A stretch of DNA of 64,000 bases, from assembly GCA_045646905.1 (NCBI GenBank), contig JAZRLP010000018.1, positions 1 to 64,000 of the forward strand, given 5' to 3'. A program made the translations under genes and the position numbers. The notes beneath the pieces are model-generated. The model made no database searches. It saw only the letters and a program-made list of their open reading frames with translations, and was not told the origin of the DNA. Numbering within the stretch: the stretch's first letter is position 1; every line of letters begins with the position of its first letter. Positions 46,180 through 53,930 of this stretch are shown in pieces. This DNA is from RGIG4079 sp045646905 (GTDB taxonomy: Bacteria > Bacteroidota > Bacteroidia > Bacteroidales > Muribaculaceae).

Positions 46180-46184
46180 AATAG

Positions 46185-46257
46185 AGCGGAAGACGAGGCT
46201 CAAACTCGCGACCCTCAGCTTGGAAGGCTGATGCTCTATCAACTGAGCTACTTCCGC
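46185..46257 (-). tRNA. tRNA-Gly (TCC)
   Basis: Acceptor GCGGAAG/CTTCCGC, anticodon stem TCAGC/GCTGA with loop CTTCCAA, anticodon TCC. Confidence 0.95.
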
Positions 46258-46266
46258 AAAGAGTTG

Positions 46267-46349
46267 TGGGCGAAGATGGATTCGAACCACCGAAGGTATA
46301 AACCAGCAGATTTACAGTCTGCCCCATTTGGCCACTCTGGTATTCGCCC
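46267..46349 (-). tRNA. tRNA-Tyr (GTA)
   Basis: A class II tRNA of 83 bases with a long variable arm. Acceptor GGGCGAA/TTCGCCC, anticodon stem GCAGA/TCTGC with loop CTGTAAA, anticodon GTA. Confidence 0.95.
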
Positions 46350-46356
46350 TTTGACC

Positions 46357-46388
46357 AAAATCGAGACCGAAGTCTCGATTTTATTTTT
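46357..46388. terminator. Perfect 11-bp hairpin inside the tRNA operon
   Basis: AAAATCGAGAC and GTCTCGATTTT pair fully around a CGAA loop, which is UUCG in the minus-strand RNA. The longer T-run is on the plus strand (ATTTTTCG). On the minus strand only four Ts follow, so it may be a partial terminator or a processing signal between tRNA-Thr and tRNA-Tyr. Confidence 0.6.
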
Positions 46389-46399
46389 CGTCATTTTTG

Positions 46400-46473
46400 A
46401 GCCTCTTGTCGGATTCGAACCAACGACCCCGAGATTACAAATCACGTGCTCTGGCCAACTGAGCTAAAGAGGC
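46400..46473 (-). tRNA. tRNA-Thr (TGT)
   Basis: Acceptor GCCTCTT/AAGAGGC, anticodon loop TTTGTAA with anticodon TGT. The anticodon stem CGTGA/TCTCG has a central T-T mismatch. First gene of the tRNA-tuf transcript. Confidence 0.92.
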
Positions 46474-46523
46474 ATTGTCTATTTGTTTTGCCGTTGAGTT
46501 GAGCTCCAACCCTCAAGCGAGTG

Positions 46524-46554
46524 CAAAGGTACAACGAGTTTTTGTATCCACCAA
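46524..46554 (-). promoter_or_regulatory. Strong promoter of the tRNA-tuf operon
   Basis: On the minus strand TTGG (46554-46551), exactly 19 bases, TACCTTTG (46531-46524). One of the best -33/-7 matches in the window. Confidence 0.8.
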
Positions 46555-46820
46555 ATTTTTTTGATATTTTTTTCAAGAAAATTTCATCTTTATTTAAAAC
46601 CAACTCATTTTCTTGATTTTATATTTTTCAAAAATTTCAATGTGCTCAACCTTTCGTTGTTTTGCGATGCAAAGATATATAGTTTACTCTAAATACACAA
46701 CATTTTTAGCACTTTTATTTTCCACAAACATCAAAAAACGCACATTTCAATGTTTTTTCCAGTCATAACCACATCCACGACCCTCTACCCAACTAAATAG
46801 GGAGTTAAAAATAGTATTAA

Positions 46821-46853
46821 TTGAGCTTTTATCCATTTTTTTTATTAAGTTTG
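46821..46853 (+). promoter_or_regulatory. Promoter of the aminopeptidase operon
   Basis: TTGA (46821-46824), 21 bases, TAAGTTTG (46846-46853). Confidence 0.55.
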
Positions 46854-46886
46854 CATTTTAACTCACATATATAATATATAAAGAAA

Positions 46887-48674
46887 ATGAAAACTCAACA
46901 GATTGAACGCATCTCTACCCTTCGCAACGAGATGGCTGCACAAAATATCAATGTAGCGATAATTCCTCAATCAGATCCTCACCAAAGCGAATACATTGCC
47001 AGCCATTGGCAAGTGCGTCGTTGGCTAAGTGGATTCACTGGATCGGCAGGCACGCTTGTGGTAACCGAAAACGAGGCTCTTCTTTGGACCGACTCTCGCT
47101 ACTTCCTTCAAGCCACCGAGCAACTCGATGGCACTGGCATTAAATTAATGAAAGATGGGCTTATCGAAACACCCTCTATTGCTCAATATATAATAGAGAA
47201 CTCTCCTGCTGGTGCTACTGTAGGCATTGACGGAATGGTGTATTCGGCTAACGAGGCCGAAAAAATGAAGGTAGAATTTGCTTCACACGGCATCAATCTC
47301 AACGAGTCGTTCAACCCCATCCCTGCTATGTGGACCAATCGCCCATCGCTACCCGAATGCAAAATCATCATTCACGAAGAGAAATATGCAGGCGAATCGG
47401 CAAATAGTAAAATTGAAAAGGTTTTAGCAAAAGTTGCCGACCAAGGGGCTGAAAGCATTTTTGTTTCTGCTCTTGACGAAATTGCGTGGGTACTCAACAT
47501 TCGCTCTCGCGATGTTAACTGCAATCCTGTTGCCACCTCATTCCTATATCTTTCGCCCAAGGGCTCTACCCTTTTCATCAATGAGGCAAAACTCACCGAC
47601 GAAACCAAGCAATATCTTGCCGATAGCAATGTCGCAACTGCTCCATACGAGTCAATCAACGATTTTCTATCAAATCTACCCGATGCCGAAAAGGTATTAA
47701 TCGATGTCCCTCACACAGCCTTTGCCATTTTACCAATGGTGGGCAATCGCATCGTCAAGGGACAATCTCCCATCATCCTACTCAAGTCAATCAAAAACGA
47801 CACACAAATCGAAGGCACTCGCTATGCTATGATTCGCGATGGCGTTGCACTCGTGAAGTTGTTTATGGACATCGAGTCACGATTGGCCAATGGCGAAAAG
47901 CTGTCGGAGGTAGAAGTGGGCAATCTTGCTGCCAAATATCGCAGTGAAGGCGAGTTATATTTCGACGAAAGTTTCGACCCTATTGCCGGATTTGGCGCTC
48001 ATGGTGCAATTGTTCACTATTCGGCCACAGCCGATAGCGATGCTACACTCACAGCCGACAACATGTTCCTTCTCGACTCGGGTGGACAATATTTCGACGG
48101 CACTACCGACATCACTCGCACAGTGTCGCTCGGCAATGCCACTGCGCAACAGAAACGCGACTTCACCCTTGTGATGAAAGGTCATATCGCACTTGGCACA
48201 ATGATATTCCCTAACGACACCCGTGGCGCACAACTCGACGCCCTCGCTCGCCAATTCCTTTGGAAAGAAGGATTGAGCTATCTCCATGGCACAGGGCATG
48301 GCGTGGGCTACTTCCTCAATGTTCATGAAGGGCCTCAAAGCATTCGCCTCAATGAAAATCCGGCATTGCTCATGCCCGGCATGATTACCTCTAACGAACC
48401 CGGCGTGTATCGCGAAGGCGAATATGGCATTCGTTGCGAAAACTTGGTATTGACCGTTCCAGCTTTCGCTAACGAGTTTGGCGAGTTCCTCAAATTTGAG
48501 ACATTGACACTCTTTCCATTCGACCTCAACCTTTTCGACACCACAATCATGAGCGACGAGGAGATAGCATGGGTCAACGACTACCACACAATGGTGCGCA
48601 CTCGTCTCACTCCTCACCTCAATGCCGAACAAGCAGCATGGCTCGAAGCAAAAACTGCTGAATTAACTCGATAA
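46887..48674 (+). CDS. Xaa-Pro aminopeptidase (family M24B)
   Basis: The 595-residue enzyme has two creatinase-like N-terminal domains (about 1-300) and a pita-bread metallopeptidase domain (about 310-530). Metal ligands appear in order: LLDSGGQYFDGTTDITRT (two Asp), HGTGHGVG (His), and two Glu in ITSNEPGVY and IRCENLVL. It is cytosolic and removes N-terminal residues before proline. The length is that of the long eukaryote-like form common in Bacteroidetes. The carbonic anhydrase gene follows after 29 bases. Confidence 0.92.
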   Translation: MKTQQIERISTLRNEMAAQNINVAIIPQSDPHQSEYIASHWQVRRWLSGFTGSAGTLVVTENEALLWTDSRYFLQATEQLDGTGIKLMKDGLIETPSIAQYIIENSPAGATVGIDGMVYSANEAEKMKVEFASHGINLNESFNPIPAMWTNRPSLPECKIIIHEEKYAGESANSKIEKVLAKVADQGAESIFVSALDEIAWVLNIRSRDVNCNPVATSFLYLSPKGSTLFINEAKLTDETKQYLADSNVATAPYESINDFLSNLPDAEKVLIDVPHTAFAILPMVGNRIVKGQSPIILLKSIKNDTQIEGTRYAMIRDGVALVKLFMDIESRLANGEKLSEVEVGNLAAKYRSEGELYFDESFDPIAGFGAHGAIVHYSATADSDATLTADNMFLLDSGGQYFDGTTDITRTVSLGNATAQQKRDFTLVMKGHIALGTMIFPNDTRGAQLDALARQFLWKEGLSYLHGTGHGVGYFLNVHEGPQSIRLNENPALLMPGMITSNEPGVYREGEYGIRCENLVLTVPAFANEFGEFLKFETLTLFPFDLNLFDTTIMSDEEIAWVNDYHTMVRTRLTPHLNAEQAAWLEAKTAELTR

Positions 48675-48703
48675 TTACACATTATTATATATAGAAACGA
48701 TTT

Positions 48704-49234
48704 ATGGCACTCATAAAACCACTTTTGGGCATAACCCCAACGATAGGCAAGGATTGTTTTCTTGCCGACAATGCCACCATCATTGGCGATGTAGTGATGG
48801 GCGATGAATGTAGCATATGGTTCAACACTGTGTTGCGTGGCGATGTAAACTCTATACGCATAGGCAATCGTGTGAATATTCAAGATGGCTCGGTGCTTCA
48901 CACGCTATATCAAAAATCAACCATTGAGATTGGCGATGATGTGTCGATAGGCCACAATGTAACTATCCATGGAGCAAAAATCCACAACCTCGCACTCATA
49001 GGCATGGGCGCAGTAGTGATGGACGATGCCGAAGTGGGCGAAGGCGCATTGGTTGCTGCTGGTAGCGTGGTGCTATCAAAAACAAAGATTGGCCCCAACG
49101 AACTATGGGGAGGTGCTCCTGCCAAATTCATTAAGATGGTTGACCCAGCACAAAGTCGCGAAATCAACCAAAAAATCGCTCGCAACTACTTGATGTACTC
49201 TAAATGGTATGACGAAGATTATAAACCCGAATAA
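48704..49234 (+). CDS. Gamma-class carbonic anhydrase-like protein
   Basis: The 176 residues form a left-handed beta-helix of hexapeptide repeats. The three zinc-binding histidines of the gamma class are present at His66 (VLHTL), His84 and His89 (GHNVTIHG). A C-terminal helix follows. It is a likely trimeric metalloenzyme; activity as a true carbonic anhydrase is not proven for many members. Confidence 0.88.
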   Translation: MALIKPLLGITPTIGKDCFLADNATIIGDVVMGDECSIWFNTVLRGDVNSIRIGNRVNIQDGSVLHTLYQKSTIEIGDDVSIGHNVTIHGAKIHNLALIGMGAVVMDDAEVGEGALVAAGSVVLSKTKIGPNELWGGAPAKFIKMVDPAQSREINQKIARNYLMYSKWYDEDYKPE

Positions 49235-49265
49235 ATTCTTTTTTTTTAGTTAATACATTTTCAGG

Positions 49266-49296
49266 GAAGAGCTTCTCAAGGGGCTCTTCTCTATTA
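49266..49296 (+). terminator. Terminator after the carbonic anhydrase gene
   Basis: GAAGAGC and GCTCTTC stem followed by a short AT-rich run; the T-tract is weak. Confidence 0.5.
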
Positions 49297-49430
49297 TTTG
49301 GTGCGCATAGTTAGTACATCTTTCGTTGGCAAAATTCCGTCATTTTAGTGATTTTTGTAATAAATATCACCACATTTTCCATATTTCCATATTTGAGTGA
49401 TAATTTGTAGGTAGATTATGGAATTTTTAA

Positions 49431-49438
49431 TAACTTTG
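49431..49438 (+). promoter_or_regulatory. -7 box of the nfn operon
   Basis: TAACTTTG, 42 bases before the start; a TTTG at 49404-49407 is 23 bases upstream, slightly too far. Confidence 0.5.
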
Positions 49439-49479
49439 CCAATTAATAAGAAAAATAATACAATCAATCATATTTCACG

Positions 49480-50262
49480 ATGAACAAAATAGTTGAAAAG
49501 GAGTATTTCTCTGAAAAAGTTGCAAAACTTGTGGTAGAGGCTCCACTTATCGCTCGTTCTCGTCGTCCAGGGCACTTCGTTATCGTGCGTACTGGCGAAC
49601 ATGGAGAACGCATCCCTTTGACAATCGCTGATGCTGATATCGAAAAAGGTACAATCACCCTCGTAGTTCAAGCCGTAGGCGATTCATCATCAAAAATTTG
49701 TGCATTAAATGCCGGAGAATACCTCACCGATGTAGTGGGTCCTCTTGGCCAAGCTACACATATTGCCAATGTGGGCACGGTGGTGTGCTGTGGTGGTGGT
49801 GTGGGTGTTGCTCCCCTACTTCCTATCATCAAAGCGATGAAACAAGCTGGCAACCGTGTGATTTCGGTGCTTGCTGCTCGCACCAAAGACCTCATCATCC
49901 TTGAGGATCAAGTGCGCGAATATTCCGACGAGGTTATCATCATGACCGATGATGGCTCATACGGAACAAAAGGATTGGTTACTAATGGTATCGAAAGTGT
50001 TATCCAACGCGAAACTGTGGACCAAGTAGTAACAATCGGTCCTGCTATCATGATGAAATTTGTGGCATTGCTCACTAAAAAATATGAAGTACCCACAATA
50101 TGTTCGCTCAACACCATCATGGTCGATGGCACTGGCATGTGTGGCGCTTGTCGCATCACTGTTGATGGCAAAACCAAGTTTGTGTGCATCGACGGGCCCG
50201 AGTTTGATGCCCACAAAGTAAATTTCGACGAAATGCTCATGCGTCTTCGTTCTTATAACTAA
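49480..50262 (+). CDS. nfnA: NADH-dependent ferredoxin:NADP oxidoreductase subunit A (sulfide dehydrogenase beta-like)
   Basis: The 260 residues have an FAD-binding ferredoxin-reductase barrel (about 1-95), an NAD-binding domain (about 100-215; GGGVGVAPLLPIIKA) and a C-terminal [2Fe-2S] cluster (cysteines in MCGACRIT and KFVCIDG). With the next gene it forms the electron-bifurcating NfnAB complex, which balances NADH, NADPH and ferredoxin. The genes are 20 bases apart. Confidence 0.9.
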   Translation: MNKIVEKEYFSEKVAKLVVEAPLIARSRRPGHFVIVRTGEHGERIPLTIADADIEKGTITLVVQAVGDSSSKICALNAGEYLTDVVGPLGQATHIANVGTVVCCGGGVGVAPLLPIIKAMKQAGNRVISVLAARTKDLIILEDQVREYSDEVIIMTDDGSYGTKGLVTNGIESVIQRETVDQVVTIGPAIMMKFVALLTKKYEVPTICSLNTIMVDGTGMCGACRITVDGKTKFVCIDGPEFDAHKVNFDEMLMRLRSYN

Positions 50263-50282
50263 TCATCAAAGACTAAATCACT

Positions 50283-51746
50283 ATGAGTGAAATCATAACA
50301 TCAGCTCCTCGTGATGCCCAATGGCGTGAAGAGCTTCGCAAAAAATACACTGCAAAAGAACGCACTGCTATTGCTCGTGTGAAAATGCCCGAGCTCGACC
50401 CAGCCTATCGCGTTACTTGCAACGAAGAGGTAAACCAAGGTCTCAACGCCGAGCAAGCCGTTATTGAGGCTTCTCGTTGCATGGACTGCCCCGATCCTCA
50501 ATGTATGAAAGGTTGCCCTGTGAGCATCAACATTCCAGGCTTTATCAAGAACATCGAGCGTGGCGATTTCCATGCTGCCGCTGTGGTGTTGAAAGAGACA
50601 AGTGCATTGCCAGCAGTGTGTGGCCGTGTGTGTCCACAAGAAAAGCAATGTGAATCAAAGTGCCTCTACCACAAGATGAAGAAAGAGCCTGTGGCTATCG
50701 GCTACCTCGAACGCTTTGCTGCCGACACCGAGCGCCTCAGTGGCAACATCGCTGTGCCTGCAATGGAAGAAAAGAAGAATGTGAAAGTGGCTGTTGTGGG
50801 TTCAGGCCCTGCCGGACTTTCATTTGCTGGCGACATGGCTAAACGCGGCTATGATGTGACAGTATTTGAAGCGCTCCATGAGATAGGTGGCGTATTGAAA
50901 TATGGTATCCCCGAATTCCGTCTTCCCAATGCGGTTGTAGAGGTCGAAATCGATGGCCTTCGCAACATGGGTGTTACCTTTGAAAAAGACTGCATCGTGG
51001 GCAAGACAATCAGTTACGACAATCTCCACGAAATGGGATTCAAAGGTGTGTTTGTGGCATCGGGAGCCGGTCTTCCTCGCTTCATGAATATCCCTGGCGA
51101 AAACCTCAATGGTGTGATGTCGAGCAACGAATATCTCACTCGCGTAAACCTCATGGGTGCAGGACGCCCCGACTGGGACACCCCCGTGTTGCGTGGCAAA
51201 CGCGTGGCTGTGATAGGTGGTGGTAACACTGCAATGGACTCGGTGCGCACAGCTCGTCGCATGGGTGCCGAAGTGGCAATGATTGTTTATCGTCGTAGCG
51301 AAGATGAAATGCCTGCTCGTGTCGAAGAGGTGAAGCATGCCAAGGAAGAGGGTGTTGAGTTTATGACTCTCCACAACCCCATCGAATATCGTGGCGATGA
51401 AAATGGCCGTGTAAATATGATGGTGGTGCAACAAATGGAACTTGGCGAACCCGATGAATCGGGCCGTCGTTCACCTGTTGCCATCGAGGGTGCTATCAAA
51501 GAAATTCCTGTTGACTTGGTTATCGTGAGCGTTGGTGTATCGCCCAATCCACTTATTCCTAACGCTATCCCCGAACTCGAAATATCACGCCGTGGCACAA
51601 TCGTAGTTGACGAAAACACAATGCAATCATCACTTGGTGACCTCTATGCTGGTGGCGACATTGTGCGTGGTGGCGCGACCGTAATCCTCGCTATGGGCGA
51701 CGGACGCCGTGCGGCTGCTGCTATGGCCGAAGCTCTCGAAAAATAA
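50283..51746 (+). CDS. nfnB: NfnB / glutamate-synthase small-subunit-like flavoprotein
   Basis: The 487-residue protein has an N-terminal domain with two clusters of cysteines for [4Fe-4S] centres (CMDCPDPQCMKGCP and CGRVCPQEKQCESKC, about 62-120). Next are the FAD Rossmann fold (GSGPAGLSFAGD) and the NADPH fold (GGGNTAMDSVRTARR). Sole annotation as glutamate synthase is common, but the nfnA neighbour makes NfnB the better call; no gltB large subunit is nearby. Confidence 0.88.
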   Translation: MSEIITSAPRDAQWREELRKKYTAKERTAIARVKMPELDPAYRVTCNEEVNQGLNAEQAVIEASRCMDCPDPQCMKGCPVSINIPGFIKNIERGDFHAAAVVLKETSALPAVCGRVCPQEKQCESKCLYHKMKKEPVAIGYLERFAADTERLSGNIAVPAMEEKKNVKVAVVGSGPAGLSFAGDMAKRGYDVTVFEALHEIGGVLKYGIPEFRLPNAVVEVEIDGLRNMGVTFEKDCIVGKTISYDNLHEMGFKGVFVASGAGLPRFMNIPGENLNGVMSSNEYLTRVNLMGAGRPDWDTPVLRGKRVAVIGGGNTAMDSVRTARRMGAEVAMIVYRRSEDEMPARVEEVKHAKEEGVEFMTLHNPIEYRGDENGRVNMMVVQQMELGEPDESGRRSPVAIEGAIKEIPVDLVIVSVGVSPNPLIPNAIPELEISRRGTIVVDENTMQSSLGDLYAGGDIVRGGATVILAMGDGRRAAAAMAEALEK

Positions 51747-51773
51747 GAATAACAAAAGAATATCACATAGGAG

Positions 51774-51812
51774 TCTCAATCGCACAATGCATGCGATTGA
51801 GATTTCTTTTTT
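51774..51812 (+). terminator. Terminator after nfnB
   Basis: TCTCAATCGCA and TGCGATTGAGA make an eleven-pair stem followed by TTTCTTTTTTTG. Confidence 0.88.
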
Positions 51813-51815
51813 TGA

Positions 51816-51845
51816 GGAAACTATAACTTTGGGGGCACAAGAAGT
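51816..51845 (+). repeat. Dispersed repeat, diverged copy C
   Basis: GGAAACTATAACTTTGGGGG and following CACAA match the first ~27 bases of copies A (56447) and B (59829); the rest has diverged into C/T-rich sequence. The TAACTTTG within it fits a -7 box. Confidence 0.5.
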
Positions 51846-52091
51846 ATTTTTTTAGGTTTAACCACCTCCCCCCTTTGGGGTAGTTACGGTGAGGCTCGCA
51901 ATCGTGTACCGGCAGGCCGAGTTTACCCCTCCGTCACTTCGTGACACCTCCCCTAAAATTTCCTCCGTAAATTTCAAGGCAGGAGTTTTGGTCCTTACGA
52001 GCTCTGCGAGGTACTCCTATCCACTTCGTGGCAGGGAGAGAACTATGCTTCTATTTTCCACTATGGTGAGATGATAGAGTAATCCGTAGGA

Positions 52092-52168
52092 TGTTATCGG
52101 TGTTATCCATGTTATCGTGTTATCGCGTTATCATGTTATCGTGTTATTGTGTTATTATGCGATAACAC
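52092..52168. repeat. Octamer hairpin array 1 (TGTTATCG units)
   Basis: Eight near-exact copies of TGTTATCG run head to tail, with one-base changes, and end in the reverse unit GATAACAC. It could fold into a hairpin. The array abuts the stop of the DUF6056-like gene. Confidence 0.85.
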
Positions 52169-52175
52169 AATGGAG

Positions 52176-53804
52176 TTACTCTCCTACATTCGCGTCAATC
52201 GATAGCAGTTCACGGTGGCGTTTTGCATGGCCCAATATATTGATGTTGTGGCAATAGAGCGTATCGCCCAGTTCGGTCACAGCCGTCCAATAGGGAGTGG
52301 GAACCATACCTTTGTCAACATCCTCGGTTGTGAGGTTACTTATAATCCTATCTAAAGGAGTGGCAGCCGACTGATGACGGCCAAATGTCAATAGCAAACG
52401 CCCGTCGGTAGGCTCGGTTGTAACGAAATATGGAAACTGCCCCATGGCACCCATATCGCCAGGCATCACATCCCATTGCTCCACAGGTTTGCCTTTATAT
52501 CGTGATGGCAAAATGAGTATATATTTATTCTCCACAAGTCCAAAGTGCCTGCAGTATGCGTTATTTCCACCATTAGATGTCATCGATTGAGCCACATTAA
52601 ATGTCCACCATGGCGCATTGCCTGGGTCGGCAAGGTCAACATAAGCAATCGGGCGTCCCGATGCTTCTATCTGACTACACACCTCGCGCACCTCTTTAGA
52701 GAAGATTGACTGCCACACGGCAACACCACTTATCGACACGACTGTAAACAGCCCTGCCACAGCACCCATTATCACATTGGGTCGTCGCCACCATTCAAAT
52801 GTTTCAAACAGCAATTTCAGCATCAAAATCACGCTTGCGAGTTCCACAAACCACAATCCGCGTCTAATCGACACCGTCACTATTGCTAATGCATATCCCG
52901 CAACCATGATGACCACATACATCACATTTTTGCGATAAAAACCCTTCACATATTGCAAGCCTCGCTTCCACAACACTATTGCAGTAGCCAACAGCAATAA
53001 ATACACCGACATTAATTGCAACACGCTCACAGCCATCGCTCCTATGAAGTGGCCTAATGTTTGAGGTGCTACTTGACCTTCCAAACGGCTAAACATACCA
53101 GGGGTGAAAAACAATGCAAGAGCGCCCACAGCAAGCACCAATGTGAGCAATCCACGGCGACGGCGATCGTGTTTATCAATCATCATCACCAATATTGCGC
53201 CAGCCATGATGGGGAATGTAAAACCTTCGTGCATCAGTCCGGCAAGTGCTGCCACTACCCATTGCAATGGTTTCCATCGTTGTGGCAAGAAGTCGTCCGA
53301 CTCAAACACTTTGATAAACGATAGGCACGCTACCGTCACCCACACATAGTTTAACTGGCACACACTGGGCAACATGTGGTCATACCATGGCAACAACACC
53401 CACACAGCCAATGCAGTCACTCCCACATGCCCTACCGAGCGCAATGCCTTGGGACCACTGGTAACGACTACCACCACATACATCATGAGGGCCATCATCA
53501 ACCCATGCATCACATCAACGAGCACAGGTGGCACGAGATTAAAGAACACCTGCACGATATTGGGCAAACGAGTGGATCCTACGGTGAAATGATATGGCAC
53601 AGCCTCGCACGCTTGAGCGAATGTGGTGATAAATGGGCCTTCGCTTAACCAGAAGTCAATCCCCTCGCCTGGCATGCGTTTATATTGCAAGTCGTCAAAC
53701 CAATCTACCCCACAGCACATCCACGCAATCGATGCAGCTGCAATCAACATGAGCAGCACAACCGATGAGATATATCCTTTTTGAGCCAGTATTTTGCTTT
53801 TCAT
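52176..53804 (-). CDS. Polytopic membrane protein (DUF6056-like)
   Basis: The 542-residue protein has about ten membrane helices in its first 370 residues and a C-terminal soluble part (about 385-542). The layout, with a periplasmic loop after helix 1 (DWFDDLQYKR) and a DHMLPSVCQLNYVW phrase, resembles the DUF6056 family of glycosyltransferase-C-like membrane proteins, which may move sugars on the cell surface. No close neighbour supports a pathway. Family assignment is tentative. Confidence 0.55.
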   Translation of the reverse strand: MKSKILAQKGYISSVVLLMLIAAASIAWMCCGVDWFDDLQYKRMPGEGIDFWLSEGPFITTFAQACEAVPYHFTVGSTRLPNIVQVFFNLVPPVLVDVMHGLMMALMMYVVVVVTSGPKALRSVGHVGVTALAVWVLLPWYDHMLPSVCQLNYVWVTVACLSFIKVFESDDFLPQRWKPLQWVVAALAGLMHEGFTFPIMAGAILVMMIDKHDRRRRGLLTLVLAVGALALFFTPGMFSRLEGQVAPQTLGHFIGAMAVSVLQLMSVYLLLLATAIVLWKRGLQYVKGFYRKNVMYVVIMVAGYALAIVTVSIRRGLWFVELASVILMLKLLFETFEWWRRPNVIMGAVAGLFTVVSISGVAVWQSIFSKEVREVCSQIEASGRPIAYVDLADPGNAPWWTFNVAQSMTSNGGNNAYCRHFGLVENKYILILPSRYKGKPVEQWDVMPGDMGAMGQFPYFVTTEPTDGRLLLTFGRHQSAATPLDRIISNLTTEDVDKGMVPTPYWTAVTELGDTLYCHNINILGHAKRHRELLSIDANVGE

Positions 53805-53828
53805 CTTTGGGTATAACCTATTTTTCTA

Positions 53829-53836
53829 CAAAATTA
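53829..53836 (-). promoter_or_regulatory. -7 box of the DUF6056-like gene
   Basis: TAATTTTG on the minus strand, 25 bases before the start codon. Confidence 0.45.
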
Positions 53837-53930
53837 GTAAAAAATAGAGAACTATAAAAAAACGACAAGCGAGCGAGTGTTTTTTACGACACTTGCTCGC
53901 CTATCATATCAAGTCATTCTTTTTCAGCGT

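Larger units (their letters stand above)
46474..46886. other. Divergent intergenic region between the tRNA operon and the aminopeptidase gene
   Basis: Very AT-rich. It has the tRNA promoter at 46524-46554 and the aminopeptidase promoter at 46821-46853, with nothing else recognisable between them. Confidence 0.65.
51747..52175. other. Convergent intergenic region with repeats
   Basis: Contains the nfnB terminator, the start of a dispersed repeat (51816-51845), low-complexity CCTCCCCCC/GTCACTTCGTGAC palindromic sequence, and an octamer array (52092-52168). I see no gene. Confidence 0.7.

Noticed and set aside
46231..46467. Reading frames on both strands across 46079-46467
   Set aside because: They run through four complete tRNA genes.
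47955..48632. Minus-strand frame of 225 codons
   Set aside because: Antisense to the metallopeptidase domain of the Xaa-Pro aminopeptidase; no motif or promoter.
50283..51746. Glutamate synthase small subunit as the main call
   Set aside because: No large subunit is nearby and the gene is paired with nfnA, so NfnB is more likely.
51889..52074. Plus-strand frame of 61 codons after nfnB
   Set aside because: Lies in palindromic, C/T-rich repeat-like sequence without a promoter or protein-like pattern.
52092..52168. Possible CRISPR array
   Set aside because: Units are 8 bases long with no unique spacers, and no cas gene is present.
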